Positions 55,121-64,000 of a stretch of DNA of 64,000 nucleotides are shown piece after piece (position 1 is the first letter of the stretch; every line of letters begins with the position of its first letter). Source of the stretch: Babesia bovis T2Bo (Eukaryota; Apicomplexa; Aconoidasida; Piroplasmida; Babesiidae). A model generated the notes under the pieces. It searched no databases, was not told where the DNA came from, and saw only the letters and a program-made list of their open reading frames with translations. Where the stretch lies: positions 1 through 64,000 of the forward strand of contig NC_010574.1 in NCBI RefSeq assembly GCF_000165395.2, given 5' to 3'. The translations under genes were made by a program, and so were the position numbers.

Positions 55121-55833
55121 CACACATTGAGTACGGCACCTTCCACACATCTGGTGCCTTTTGCGCATTTTTGAACCTCTGCTTAAGTGTTTTTGCTATG
55201 GAATCCAGTGTGTGCCTTTTAAATGAGTCGTTATTCCCCATAGCTGGGGTTTACTCGGCTGAGTGAGAAGAGGCCCTATATATATGTCGTAAATCTGGTG
55301 TTCTGTACCCATGACTCATTCCATATACTTGCATTAGGCCGGTGGAACCCTTGAATTTGACAAAATCGTTCTTGTGTGTCCGCTATTTTTCCTACTGGGC
55401 CTGTCGATCACACAATAGGTGTGTCTACTATTCAATGTAAATAGCTTTATACTAACACTCTCCTGTACATTGTAGAATCCTACTACACAATTTTGTACAT
55501 GTATCAACTATTACAGTCATAATCTGTTGGCTACGCTCAATATTCCATCATATTTACGAGGTACTTTTCAAGGTGTGTTTCATAAAAACACTATTTATTT
55601 TATACCGACAAGCTGTAATATCTACGTTTTATCTCTTCTAAGGGACTTTGGTATTGTCAAATGGCATAGTTTCTTACTAACTATACGGAGAGCTCCCTCA
55701 TTCACTTGGAGAGAGAAATTAATCCTTCCAACAATACATTCAATCCAGGTCCCTATACGCTGAATGTGTGGTAGGAACCTTTATTTTACAGATCAGCACG
55801 GTGCTATTTTAAGTGGTTCGTACAATTGTTACA
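55121..55833. other. Intergenic, no gene seen
   Basis: About 710 bases between tandem genes. A short frame at 55527-55763 has no features. Several runs of AT-rich sequence; no RNA gene recognised. Confidence 0.4.
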
Positions 55834-57465
55834 ATGGAGGACAGTGCTCAAATCACTCGCATTCTTTGCTACCACTGCAAACGTGCAGTGTCTGACAAAT
55901 CCTGCTTTGCTGGTGAAGTTATCCACGTTGACGAAATGAAGGCTAAACATTCGGCCAAGGAATATTGGCAGGTAGTCAGTGACCAGGTGGTCAAGGAAAA
56001 GAATAGAGCTCAAGCATTGGCAACATTGTTTTCCTCAAAAGTGGTGGAGATTTTCAAGTTTTTAGGCAAGACTTTGGTCGACATTCCTATTAACATGGAG
56101 AACAGTAAGGAAATGCAATTTGATTTGTTTTCCATGCCTCCTTCTATTCGGATGTGTCAGGAGTGTTTGTGCTTTTTTTCGATCGAGCGTTCTTGCCACT
56201 GTGAATCTTGTATGGGTCCTGATCATATCAGTCACTATGTGGTCTTGATGCACGGTGTAGTTGCTGACCCCCTTTGTATGGCTTTTATCGCACAATCGCT
56301 TCTTGAAGTTTATCCACATCTGTTCATCTACTTCCCTCACAAAATTGCTGGTAAGAGTTTGGTTGGATTGGAACTTGTAGTTAAGACAATAGGTACGGAG
56401 CTCTTGGAACTTTTCTCAAAGATTCCGCGTAAGATCAAACTGAGCATTATTGGCCATTCTTTTGGTGGTGTTATTTTGCGTCATTGGTACTTTTTTTACT
56501 CACGTAAAACACCCGGCATTCACCATTACCCGAAGTACTCAAGTGCCAGCGGTAGTACTGGTGAGGATTCTACAATCAAGCAAGATGGTGCAGAGGATGA
56601 AAACCCTCGTGAGGTACCCGAGATCATTTGGTGCAATTACATGAGTGTGGCTTCACCTCATGCTGGTATCTACGAGAATAATGCGGCGTTCCGCAAAATT
56701 GTAGGTCTTGTTGGATCCAAGACTGTGGACGAGCTGGATAATGATTCTGTCGATTTGTTATTCCTCGCTAGTCGTGAGTCCATGGATGGAATGAAAAAGT
56801 TCAAGAATGTGGTTGTCTATGGTAACCTCTCTGGAGACTTTTTGGTTGCACCGCGTACATCGCTGCTGATGCCACGTCATCGCGTGGCCGGCAAGATGGT
56901 CAAGAGCTTTATTAAGTATGCTGAGAAGGATACAGGTGAACCTCATTCAATTTGGGATATGCTTTCTAAATGTGATTTTACGCAGGTCGGTAGTGATGAT
57001 GAGTCAGACAGTGATGTTGAAAGCTCTGGTTCGTTTGATAAGGATTGTATCATGGCCAAACTGATGGAGAGCTTTTACGCCACAGTGGCGTCCTTGATTA
57101 AGAAGACGCAGCACCTGGCCATGTTTACCGGTAAACCGTACGAACCCGTTAATGGTGAAAGCAATGAGGACTTGTGCAAGAGGTACTTCACATTTGACGA
57201 CCTCGAGTTCTTCAAGATGCTGTTCTCACAAATTGAGGACAAGTCTTCGAAGAAGCTGCTATCTCGTTTGGCTGCTAGCCCCAAGCTGCTTTACAATGAA
57301 GTCCTTCTAACTGCGCTATGGGATATGGCCCCGAACAAGTATGCAGTGTATCTGCCAACACTCAGCCTACCGCACAGGAGCATTCTCACCCCTCTTGAGG
57401 GTAGTCTCTGGCACAAGTACACCAACAAGGTGCTACCGCAAATTGCCAGCATCTTTATCACATAA
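55834..57465 (+). CDS. DUF676-type serine esterase/lipase with cysteine-rich N-terminus
   Basis: A 543-residue single-exon protein starting at the ATG at 55834. The alpha/beta-hydrolase core begins near residue 128 (YVVLMHGVVADP, oxyanion strand). The nucleophile elbow is GHSFGG at 207-212 with Ser 209. SVASPHAGI and a later GDFLVAPRTS fit the DUF676 (putative serine esterase) layout; the catalytic histidine is probably the HR in LMPRHR. Before the core there are two cysteine clusters, CYHC at residues 12-15 and a C-x2-C-x-C...CHCESC group from residue 108, resembling zinc-binding ribbons, which is unusual for this family. The C-terminal 170 residues contain an acidic serine stretch (DDESDSDVESSGS) and are otherwise helical. 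Substrate unknown; lipid is likely. Confidence 0.75.
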   Translation: MEDSAQITRILCYHCKRAVSDKSCFAGEVIHVDEMKAKHSAKEYWQVVSDQVVKEKNRAQALATLFSSKVVEIFKFLGKTLVDIPINMENSKEMQFDLFSMPPSIRMCQECLCFFSIERSCHCESCMGPDHISHYVVLMHGVVADPLCMAFIAQSLLEVYPHLFIYFPHKIAGKSLVGLELVVKTIGTELLELFSKIPRKIKLSIIGHSFGGVILRHWYFFYSRKTPGIHHYPKYSSASGSTGEDSTIKQDGAEDENPREVPEIIWCNYMSVASPHAGIYENNAAFRKIVGLVGSKTVDELDNDSVDLLFLASRESMDGMKKFKNVVVYGNLSGDFLVAPRTSLLMPRHRVAGKMVKSFIKYAEKDTGEPHSIWDMLSKCDFTQVGSDDESDSDVESSGSFDKDCIMAKLMESFYATVASLIKKTQHLAMFTGKPYEPVNGESNEDLCKRYFTFDDLEFFKMLFSQIEDKSSKKLLSRLAASPKLLYNEVLLTALWDMAPNKYAVYLPTLSLPHRSILTPLEGSLWHKYTNKVLPQIASIFIT

Positions 57466-57541
57466 ACACTTTTACACTCAACAAATGTTGTATAAAATTA
57501 GGTCCAATTTAGACAAGTAGGTTTATGTAAAGTAATGGAAA

Positions 57542-59611
57542 TTACTGGGCAAATTTTGCCAGTAGACGCGTAGTAGAATAGGATATTTGACCCTCTTTTA
57601 CAGCAGAAGGCCAATCATGGTGACCAGACTTGAAGAGGTTGCGTATGTCGCCAGCCAGTGCCTTTCCCAGCTCGACACCCATCTGATCAAATGAATTAAT
57701 GCCCCAAAGGAAACCTTGGACAGCCACACGGTGCTCATAAAGCGCTACAAGAGCACCCAGTGCAAATGGAGACGCCTCATCGAACAACATTACCATGGAA
57801 GGCCTGTTGCCGGGACATAGCTTGTGCTGTATCAGGTTAGCAGGGCACCCAGCAGCCTCCAGCTGTGCTGGAGTGCGACCATAAGCCAAAGCATCAGGCT
57901 GTGCAAAAAAGTTAGCCATGAGCTCTTGATGGGAAGTAACGCCACCATCAACCCTGTCACCATTGTCACTACGAATGTACCCAATGAACTCAGAAGGAAC
58001 CACACGACCCTGGTGCAACAGCTGGTAGAAACTGTGCTGACCGTTAGTACCACTCTCACCGAAGTATATCTCACCGGCGTCAAATGAAAGGCGGACACCG
58101 TCCATGCGTACTGACTTCCCGTTACTCTCCATACACAACTGCTGGACGTAACGAGGGAACAAACTCAAATCCTCGCTATATGGAAGCAGTGCTACACAGT
58201 TTAACCCGAGAACAGAGGCATTGTAGAAACTGCAAAGTGCCATCAATACAGGCATATTGTCCTCAAGAGGAGTAGATCTAAAGTGTTCATCCATAAAACG
58301 AGCTCCAGCCAAAAATTTCTCAACCACATCAAAACCAAAGTGAATTGCCAAGGGCAAAATGCCCACAGCAGATGAAACACTAAAACGACCACCCTGTATA
58401 ATAGTTAACCCACACAAATGTAACATACCACCCAATCCCAGAAACCGAATACCTGCGAGTCTTCAATGCCAAACTCTTTAGTAAGCTTGAGGTTGGTGCT
58501 CACAGCACACATGTGCTTGCCTGTGACAATGCATCTCTGCGAAAAGAAACCTACCGAACTTAGACGGATCATGAATGTTTTCCTTCAACCAAGCACGCAC
58601 CATTCCAGCGTTCCTCAGAGTCTCAGCAGTAGTGAAAGTCTTCGAGATAACTATGGCCTGGAGAAAATGAACCGCAGTATATCAACTCAATGAAGCACAA
58701 TATGAATGCTGTTATATAAACTCGATGTTCAGCGCAGATAAATCACAGAACACAGGTAACTAATAAATGAAAATGCAAATGAATGAATCAACAAAACAGC
58801 AATGAGGTGTAGATCGCAACATGTAGATTGATGAGTGGTATAGCAGCAATTGAAATGCTGCATACAAAACGCAACAACCATTAGTGTACCTGTGGAAAAA
58901 AACGTATGACACCATGCGCCAACGTGGAACACACAGGAACGACATATAGAATACTTACCATAGTACGGTTAGCATCCAAACCATCAACAGCTATACGAAA
59001 CCCAGCCGGGTCTACATTAGCAAGGAAGCGGATCTTACGACCTGCACAAGCCGTTCGTGCTGACCCAGATGCCATAAAGGCCTGTGCAGCGAACGCGGTA
59101 CCGAGGTAGGAACCACCAATACCAATGCAAAGCACCGAATCAAATGGCTTCCCATCAGAAGCTAGAATCTTCCCACTACGAACACCATCAGCAAACGCAC
59201 GTATACTGTCAAGAGTGGTGTATACATCCTGAGTTACGTTGACACCATCCACAGTGAACTTTTCATCGCGGTTTGCGCGAAGAGCCATATGAAGCACAGC
59301 TCTGCCCTCAGTGCCGTTTATGGCAACACCCCCAAAGAAGTCAGCAATCTTGGACTCCAAACCAGCCTCGCGAGCCAGTGCCAACAACTTTTCCAAAGTA
59401 GGAATGTCAACCAGCTGTCTAGAAAGGTCGAGAGTAACGCCTTCGTACAATAACTACACACATAGAATCACACACCTTCAATGGCTTTAATTAGACGATC
59501 GCAACGACTACGGTCACGCAGAAGCGCAGCCAAATCGACGCTGTCGGCAGAACGTCCAAGAGAAAGAAGGGACTGGTATGCCGAAGATTTCTCAAGCGCA
59601 AAAGAAGCCAT
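57542..59611 (-). CDS. GPI: Glucose-6-phosphate isomerase
   Basis: Exons read right to left: 59476-59611, 58959-59440, 58555-58657, 58429-58520, 57542-58393, encoding 554 residues. Both family signatures are present: [12 protein letters not shown] (across the exon 4/5 junction) and [13 protein letters not shown] near the C-terminus, along with GIGGSYLG for phosphate binding and the catalytic glutamate region [13 protein letters not shown]. The enzyme interconverts glucose-6-phosphate and fructose-6-phosphate in cytosolic glycolysis, the main energy source of blood-stage piroplasms. Introns are 34-35 nt except the second, which is 301 nt. The first acceptor is placed at GAAG|GC, giving [11 protein letters not shown]; the earlier TGTGTAG would leave a 22-nt intron out of frame. 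Confidence 0.95.
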
Positions 59612-59840
59612 TTTGAAAAGCAATCAATGCAGCACTCCGAAAATGCAACATATGTATCTACAGAAAGGTAGTATTGACATGTCATATAACAATGTATTCC
59701 CCCATGAAATATGCAGTAGTCAACGACCTTCAACAGATATTAACGTCGATATGAGTCAAAATAAAGGGTAAAAATCATATAGGAGTTTAATTCCGCAATA
59801 ATCGCGGCCAATGCGCCATTAACCCTTTGTACACATACGT
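59612..59840. other. Intergenic
   Basis: About 230 bases between the GPI start and the CEBPZ stop on the same strand; it contains the presumed GPI promoter. Confidence 0.35.
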
Positions 59841-62800
59841 TTATAAAAATTCCTCAACTCCCGGAATATCTGGGTAAATGTCATTATATGGATTGGATAA
59901 CATACCTGAAATGTCAGCAAAGCTGCCTTTAGTAGCCTTCTCGATCAATTGCGATATCTTTTTGCGCCTCTTAGGTTCTGTAACAGATGTAGCCATGACA
60001 TTGAAAAAACATACCGCCTTCCGAGTCCATGTCGCTCAAGGGGTCATGGCGGTGCTCCTTACGCTTATCATCACGTTTTTTGCCTGGTTTAACTTCCTTG
60101 CTGGGACGAGTTGATTTGGTAGCCACAGAGGCGTCCGGCTTCCCAGATGCCTTGCGTCCCTTCGCTTTGCCTCCAGTATCGCCCGGTTCCATTATCAGTT
60201 CGTCTGATGAACTTGCTAGAGATGATTTGGCTCTGCCGGGTTCACCTGAGCGAGCCACAGTAGGGTCCTTAGAGCCTTGTGATGGCTTGACCTTGGACTT
60301 TTTGGTGGGCGTAGCAGTAACGGCTAATTTAACTTGACCTTGTTTCTTTCGCGATGTCTCCTTTCCAGGTCCATGTGTTTTCGCACCTTTAATTGGTTCC
60401 AATTTAGCAATGGCTTTAGTTTCTGTCCTGTATTTAGACTTGCCCAGTGGCTCTACATCTTCCGATGTACCGGACGAAGTATCAGAATCGGTGGAATCCC
60501 CTGATGATAACATTCCATCTTCAATGTCCGACGACCCAGATGAAAACTCTCCCGTAGACTCATCTGAATCAGATAAATCTTGGTCAGAAGCCATATCATC
60601 TTCCACATCGCTCATGTATTCGGAATCATCAGATATATCACTATCGTCATCAGAAATAACTTCATCAATGTCGTCGTCTGAGTCCATCCCATCAGAGTCG
60701 ATTTGCGGTCCCGCCAAAGCGTCCTTATCGCCATAAACAGATTCATCATCACTATATAGCGAATCATCGTCACCGACATGTTCCTCGTCTTCACTGCCAG
60801 ACAAAATTTCACGCTCCTCATAATCACTAGCTTTACGCGCCGGAGGGGGTGTGTCGTACAAAGACCGATAGTCGTTAAATAACTTGAATATTAACTGATG
60901 CGGCAGTGCCTTACGACCGGCAGTCCAATAAGCACGTTGAGTGTATTCAAAACCTTCGCCACTAAGCTGGCCAGAAGCCGCACCTAACTCTTCAAATAGA
61001 CTGGGGACCTCGAAATCGACCATATTATTAGGCAAAGCTTGTGGTAACAGCATGCTCTCTTCAGATACAGTTGGGTGGTAGTATAGACGTTGCAAGTAAT
61101 ATTCCCAGAGGTGGGATTTATCAGCCTGAATAACTATATCTGACTACACTATAACATACCCCCTGGAATGTAGGTTTGCCTTTCATACCGAAACCACTAA
61201 TGTCACTAGAGGAGTTTAACATAGCGTGCAAATCACGTTTGGAAGACATGGCAAGGCGGCATATACGAACGATGACAGTTCCAACTGATGTACTGTCCAA
61301 ACAAAGACCAACCTAATGTCCTTATAATACATTTACGAAACCATACCTGTAGCAAACGCTTTACAAATGCAGCAATAATGGAAATATCATCGACATGTGT
61401 TATAAACCTAGTAACCAGCGATAAAAAATAACGCCGGTTCTCAGCCTCATATATGCGAAGATCTAGAATGCGATCGTAAAGCAAATTGTAAAACCGAGGT
61501 CTAAATAAACATATAAAAACCATAAAGAAACTAACTCAGATGAATGTATCTTGGATAGTAAAGATAACAATGCTATGTTTGTCTTGAGAGAAACAGGATT
61601 CCCAGCGGCATTGTACAAGCTGTTGATGGTACATTCCAAATTAGCCCCTGAACTACTATCCCCCGATATATAGTCAGATAGATCAAACTGGGAATCACTA
61701 TTGCGCAGCAAAGTAACGCAACGCTCGAGACCAGAGGAAATACAACGTATTATACGTGAAAACTCCTCAAGTTCATAGACAGGAGTTGATTTGCGGCTAT
61801 TATTGGCATCCGGTTTTGTAGCAAAAATGAAAGATAATACTGAAATGTAACACTTTATAGCTCCAGCAGTGGCCTTGGTGTCCTTGCGAGTAAAGGCTAT
61901 TGAAGATAAAAATTGCAAACCACGATGCACGCTTTGTAAAGTTGGAATCCATTCGGGAGCTACGAATAATTGAACAATAGATAAGATATTACTTACATAC
62001 AGAAGATCGAATGCCACGCCTCTTTCTCTTGGAGGTAGACTTGGATTTATCAACAGTAAATCCACATTTGACCTTACTAAGTAAACCCAGTAAAAGGGTA
62101 CCAAATCGGTTAACAACAACCCCTTTCATACCCGAATGGCACTCAAGAAGAGCAGTTAGCTTAGTAGACGCTATAGAAGATAACTTGCTGTCACCATTAA
62201 ATAGGGTGGTCACAAGGATGTCCAACAACAAACCCTCTTGCTCAGGCTTCTTAGCCAACATCTCAAAAACATACTGCAGCATACGACGCTGGACAAAAAA
62301 TACACCACCCTCAAGCTGATCTTTTACCAACTAAAACAATGTCAATATACCAAACGGCATAACTAACCTGAATATAAGCGGCGTATGCCCCTTTGAAAAA
62401 GTCCTCAAAACTAACAGCATGAAGAACTAAACGAGCGTTTGGATCCAATGAATCCCAAGTCGATGCACCATTCTTCTCCCATAAAGATAAATGGTAACTT
62501 AAAAAGGTAACACAAGAAGTGTCGAGTTGATCAATGTAACGTAACTTGCGATTTGGCAGTACCTCCATAAATACAGCATGCATACGCTCAACAGCTGACA
62601 TCATCACCCGCAAAGCACTGTTTTGACACATGTTAAACAGGGAAGTTATAAACTTGTAATTCAGAGGACAGCATTCAGAAGCCAGGACAGCCATAGAATC
62701 CAATGAGTCAGTTAAAGTAGCAACCGATTTCTTTTCTGCAAGACTTAATCGATACATAAAAAAACATACCTAGAGGTAAAAATACATCCTTAGCAGCAGT

Positions 62801-63049
62801 GCGCATCCAAGCCTTCTGCGAGTCGTTCGCACAAGTGTAACGAGAATAGGCACGAGAAAGAACGTTAAGTAACTCCTTGCCCTCTCGAAGCAATTTAGCC
62901 GAACTCATAACTTTTACATCATCCTTCGAACTAAAATTACCAACATTATGCTGAGCAACACCGTGCCAATCAGTAGATTCGTACGCATTAATGATAGACA
63001 GCAATGTGCCGTCAGCTACACCGCGACCAACGGGCTGCAGAGATTTCAT
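59841..63049 (-). CDS. CEBPZ/MAK21 (NOC1) family ribosome-biogenesis factor
   Basis: Eight exons read right to left: 62770-63049, 62368-62735, 61997-62330, 61536-61959, 61347-61500, 61160-61312, 60015-61125, 59841-59977. They join in phase to 986 residues. The helical-repeat CBF/MAK21 domain runs through exons 2-6: ILVTTLFNGDSKLSSIASTKL, HSGMKGVVV, GAIKCYISVLSFIF and, at the end, HLWEYYLQRLYYHPTV. It is followed by a very acidic D/E/S tail (about residues 640-790) and a lysine-rich stretch ending EPKRRKKISQLIEKATKGSFADI. MAK21/NOC1 proteins act in early 60S ribosomal subunit assembly in the nucleolus. The last exon contains a 36-nt segment with intron-like ends that is also open in frame, so two C-termini are possible. 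Found as several open frames, but one gene. Confidence 0.85.
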
Positions 63050-63239
63050 CGTAAATCAGTAAACAACATAACATATGTTAAACTAATATAGATGATATAA
63101 ATATGTGCGATAAAACGTTTTTAATAAAATGTAAAAACAGCACAGGGCAAAAAAAGCCTGTTCCAACAATGATTCTTGAAGGCAGTATAAAACCTACACA
63201 GAACAAAACAGTAGACAGAAATGATCGTGGGCACATTAT
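63050..63239. promoter_or_regulatory. Shared upstream region of two divergent genes
   Basis: 190 bases between the CEBPZ start (minus) and the secreted protein start (plus). A 51-codon frame at 63103-63258 overlaps it but has no features. Confidence 0.3.
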
Positions 63240-64000
63240 ATGCATAAAAGAATTTTAGGGTATACAGAGAGTGGCCTACGTGCCAAAAGGTCACTGTATT
63301 TAGGAAAAGTTACATTCACAACCAGGAGGTGTGTAACCTTCCACAAGAGCATTGCACTAATAACGGCGATTTACATTTTGATTTGTCTTCCAACAGCCAA
63401 AGGATATGCCATACAATCACAATGGCATAAATATTCCACACTCGTGGCGAATATAGGAAATAATGTATGCTCGGAAGGAGGAACATCTGAAAGAAACTTA
63501 AAATATCACACAGAATGTAGAGTGTTTTCTATAACGGAAAACCCAGAATACAACAATGAAGCATTTGATGGCGATAACCGGGAAACGAGAAATGATGCCG
63601 AAATAAACAGTAATAAGGAGCAGAATGACACGAATCTAATAGACAAAGATCGTGATACAAGCATTGGCGCATCTGATTGCAGAGATATGACAACAAAACA
63701 ACTTTCTAACGTTGAATTTGATGAATCAATTGAGGACAGTATAGATTCAGATGGTATATCTGATGATAATATTGATACTTCAAGAGAGACGGGGGCAGTA
63801 AAAGATTTCGGGGCCCATAATGAAACATCGACCATATCAGAATTATCTTATAGTACACCAAAAAATGAGCAAGATGATAAAGATGCACATGAAACAATCC
63901 CATTTAAACTTAACGGGCCAGAGGACAAAGTCAATAACATGCTGTCTAAACGAATATTCGTTAAAAAACTGTTCAAACGAGTGCCACAAATTAGTGATAC
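63240..64000 (+). CDS. Secreted acidic protein, 3' end outside the window
   Basis: The frame is open from the ATG at 63240 (MHKRILGYTESG) to the window end, 253 codons. A hydrophobic segment at about residues 35-52 (IALITAIYILICLPTAKG) looks like a recessed signal peptide or anchor, as in several apicoplast- or secretory-targeted apicomplexan proteins. After it comes a long hydrophilic, D/E/N/S-rich region without domains; the last visible part becomes basic (SKRIFVKKLFKR). The functional domain, if any, lies beyond 64000. Function cannot be assigned. Confidence 0.65.
   Translation, partial: MHKRILGYTESGLRAKRSLYLGKVTFTTRRCVTFHKSIALITAIYILICLPTAKGYAIQSQWHKYSTLVANIGNNVCSEGGTSERNLKYHTECRVFSITENPEYNNEAFDGDNRETRNDAEINSNKEQNDTNLIDKDRDTSIGASDCRDMTTKQLSNVEFDESIEDSIDSDGISDDNIDTSRETGAVKDFGAHNETSTISELSYSTPKNEQDDKDAHETIPFKLNGPEDKVNNMLSKRIFVKKLFKRVPQISD

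Noticed and set aside
60410..60736. Serine/aspartate-rich plus-strand frame
   Set aside because: Antisense shadow of the acidic tail of the CEBPZ/MAK21 gene.
1..64000. CRISPR arrays, insertion sequences, bacterial-type operons
   Set aside because: No regularly spaced repeats, transposase frames or terminal inverted repeats with target duplications; gene structure is eukaryotic throughout. The inverted repeats at 21556-21762 are promoter arms, not element ends.

Overview
This window is the left end of a chromosome of an apicomplexan piroplasm, most likely a Babesia close to B. bovis. It starts with about 514 bases of CCCTAAA-type telomeric repeats. The first 26 kb carries variant erythrocyte surface antigen (ves1) genes with the cysteine/lysine-rich and coiled-coil domains described for B. 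bovis VESA1a. The genes further right are compact, single-copy eukaryotic housekeeping genes cut by tiny introns of about 31-41 nt. The species is inferred from gene content, not from a database match.

Layout. (1) 1-1,310: telomere and gene-free subtelomere. (2) 1,311-9,082: two small paralogous membrane proteins flank a polytopic membrane protein and a broken head-to-head ves1 pair (a beta fragment on the minus strand and an alpha gene on the plus strand, which lacks its first exon and its tail). (3) 10,469-17,349: a small secreted protein with three 51-residue repeats, two multi-membrane-span proteins and a small two-span membrane protein, with long gene-poor gaps. (4) 18,120-26,008: a divergent ves1beta/ves1alpha locus sharing a 323-bp intergenic region built of nested inverted repeats, the arrangement known for the B. 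bovis locus of active ves transcription. (5) About 26,090-28,900: a very AT-rich stretch with no credible gene, a candidate centromere. (6) 29,951-34,210: another multi-membrane-span protein, a 2.3-kb gene-free gap and a small secreted protein. (7) From 34,737 on: core genes, namely an ORC3-like protein, a mitochondrial carrier, two or three small unknown genes, cathepsin C, a small multi-span membrane protein, RIC1, VPS4, PHAX, PPIL3 cyclophilin, SEC12/PREB, STT3, a DUF676 esterase, glucose-6-phosphate isomerase, CEBPZ/MAK21, and the start of a secreted protein cut by the window end.

Exon structures were rebuilt by hand from reading frame, GT/AG signals and family conservation. For almost every gene the exon phases close exactly. 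Two general results came out. Every ves1 intron seen in the intact locus is phase 1, so the internal exons are symmetric cassettes. The core genes are packed tightly enough that neighbours share bases (RIC1/VPS4 stop codons; PHAX stop/VPS4 start).

Functionally, the short arm looks like an antigen and exported-protein arm, with one complete ves1alpha gene, a beta partner lacking its membrane tail, and truncated copies that could donate sequence by gene conversion. The long arm begins with secretory-pathway and trafficking genes (SEC12, STT3, VPS4, RIC1), ribosome biogenesis and RNA export (CEBPZ, PHAX), glycolysis (GPI) and a lysosomal-type dipeptidase. I recognised no tRNA, rRNA, CRISPR array or mobile element.
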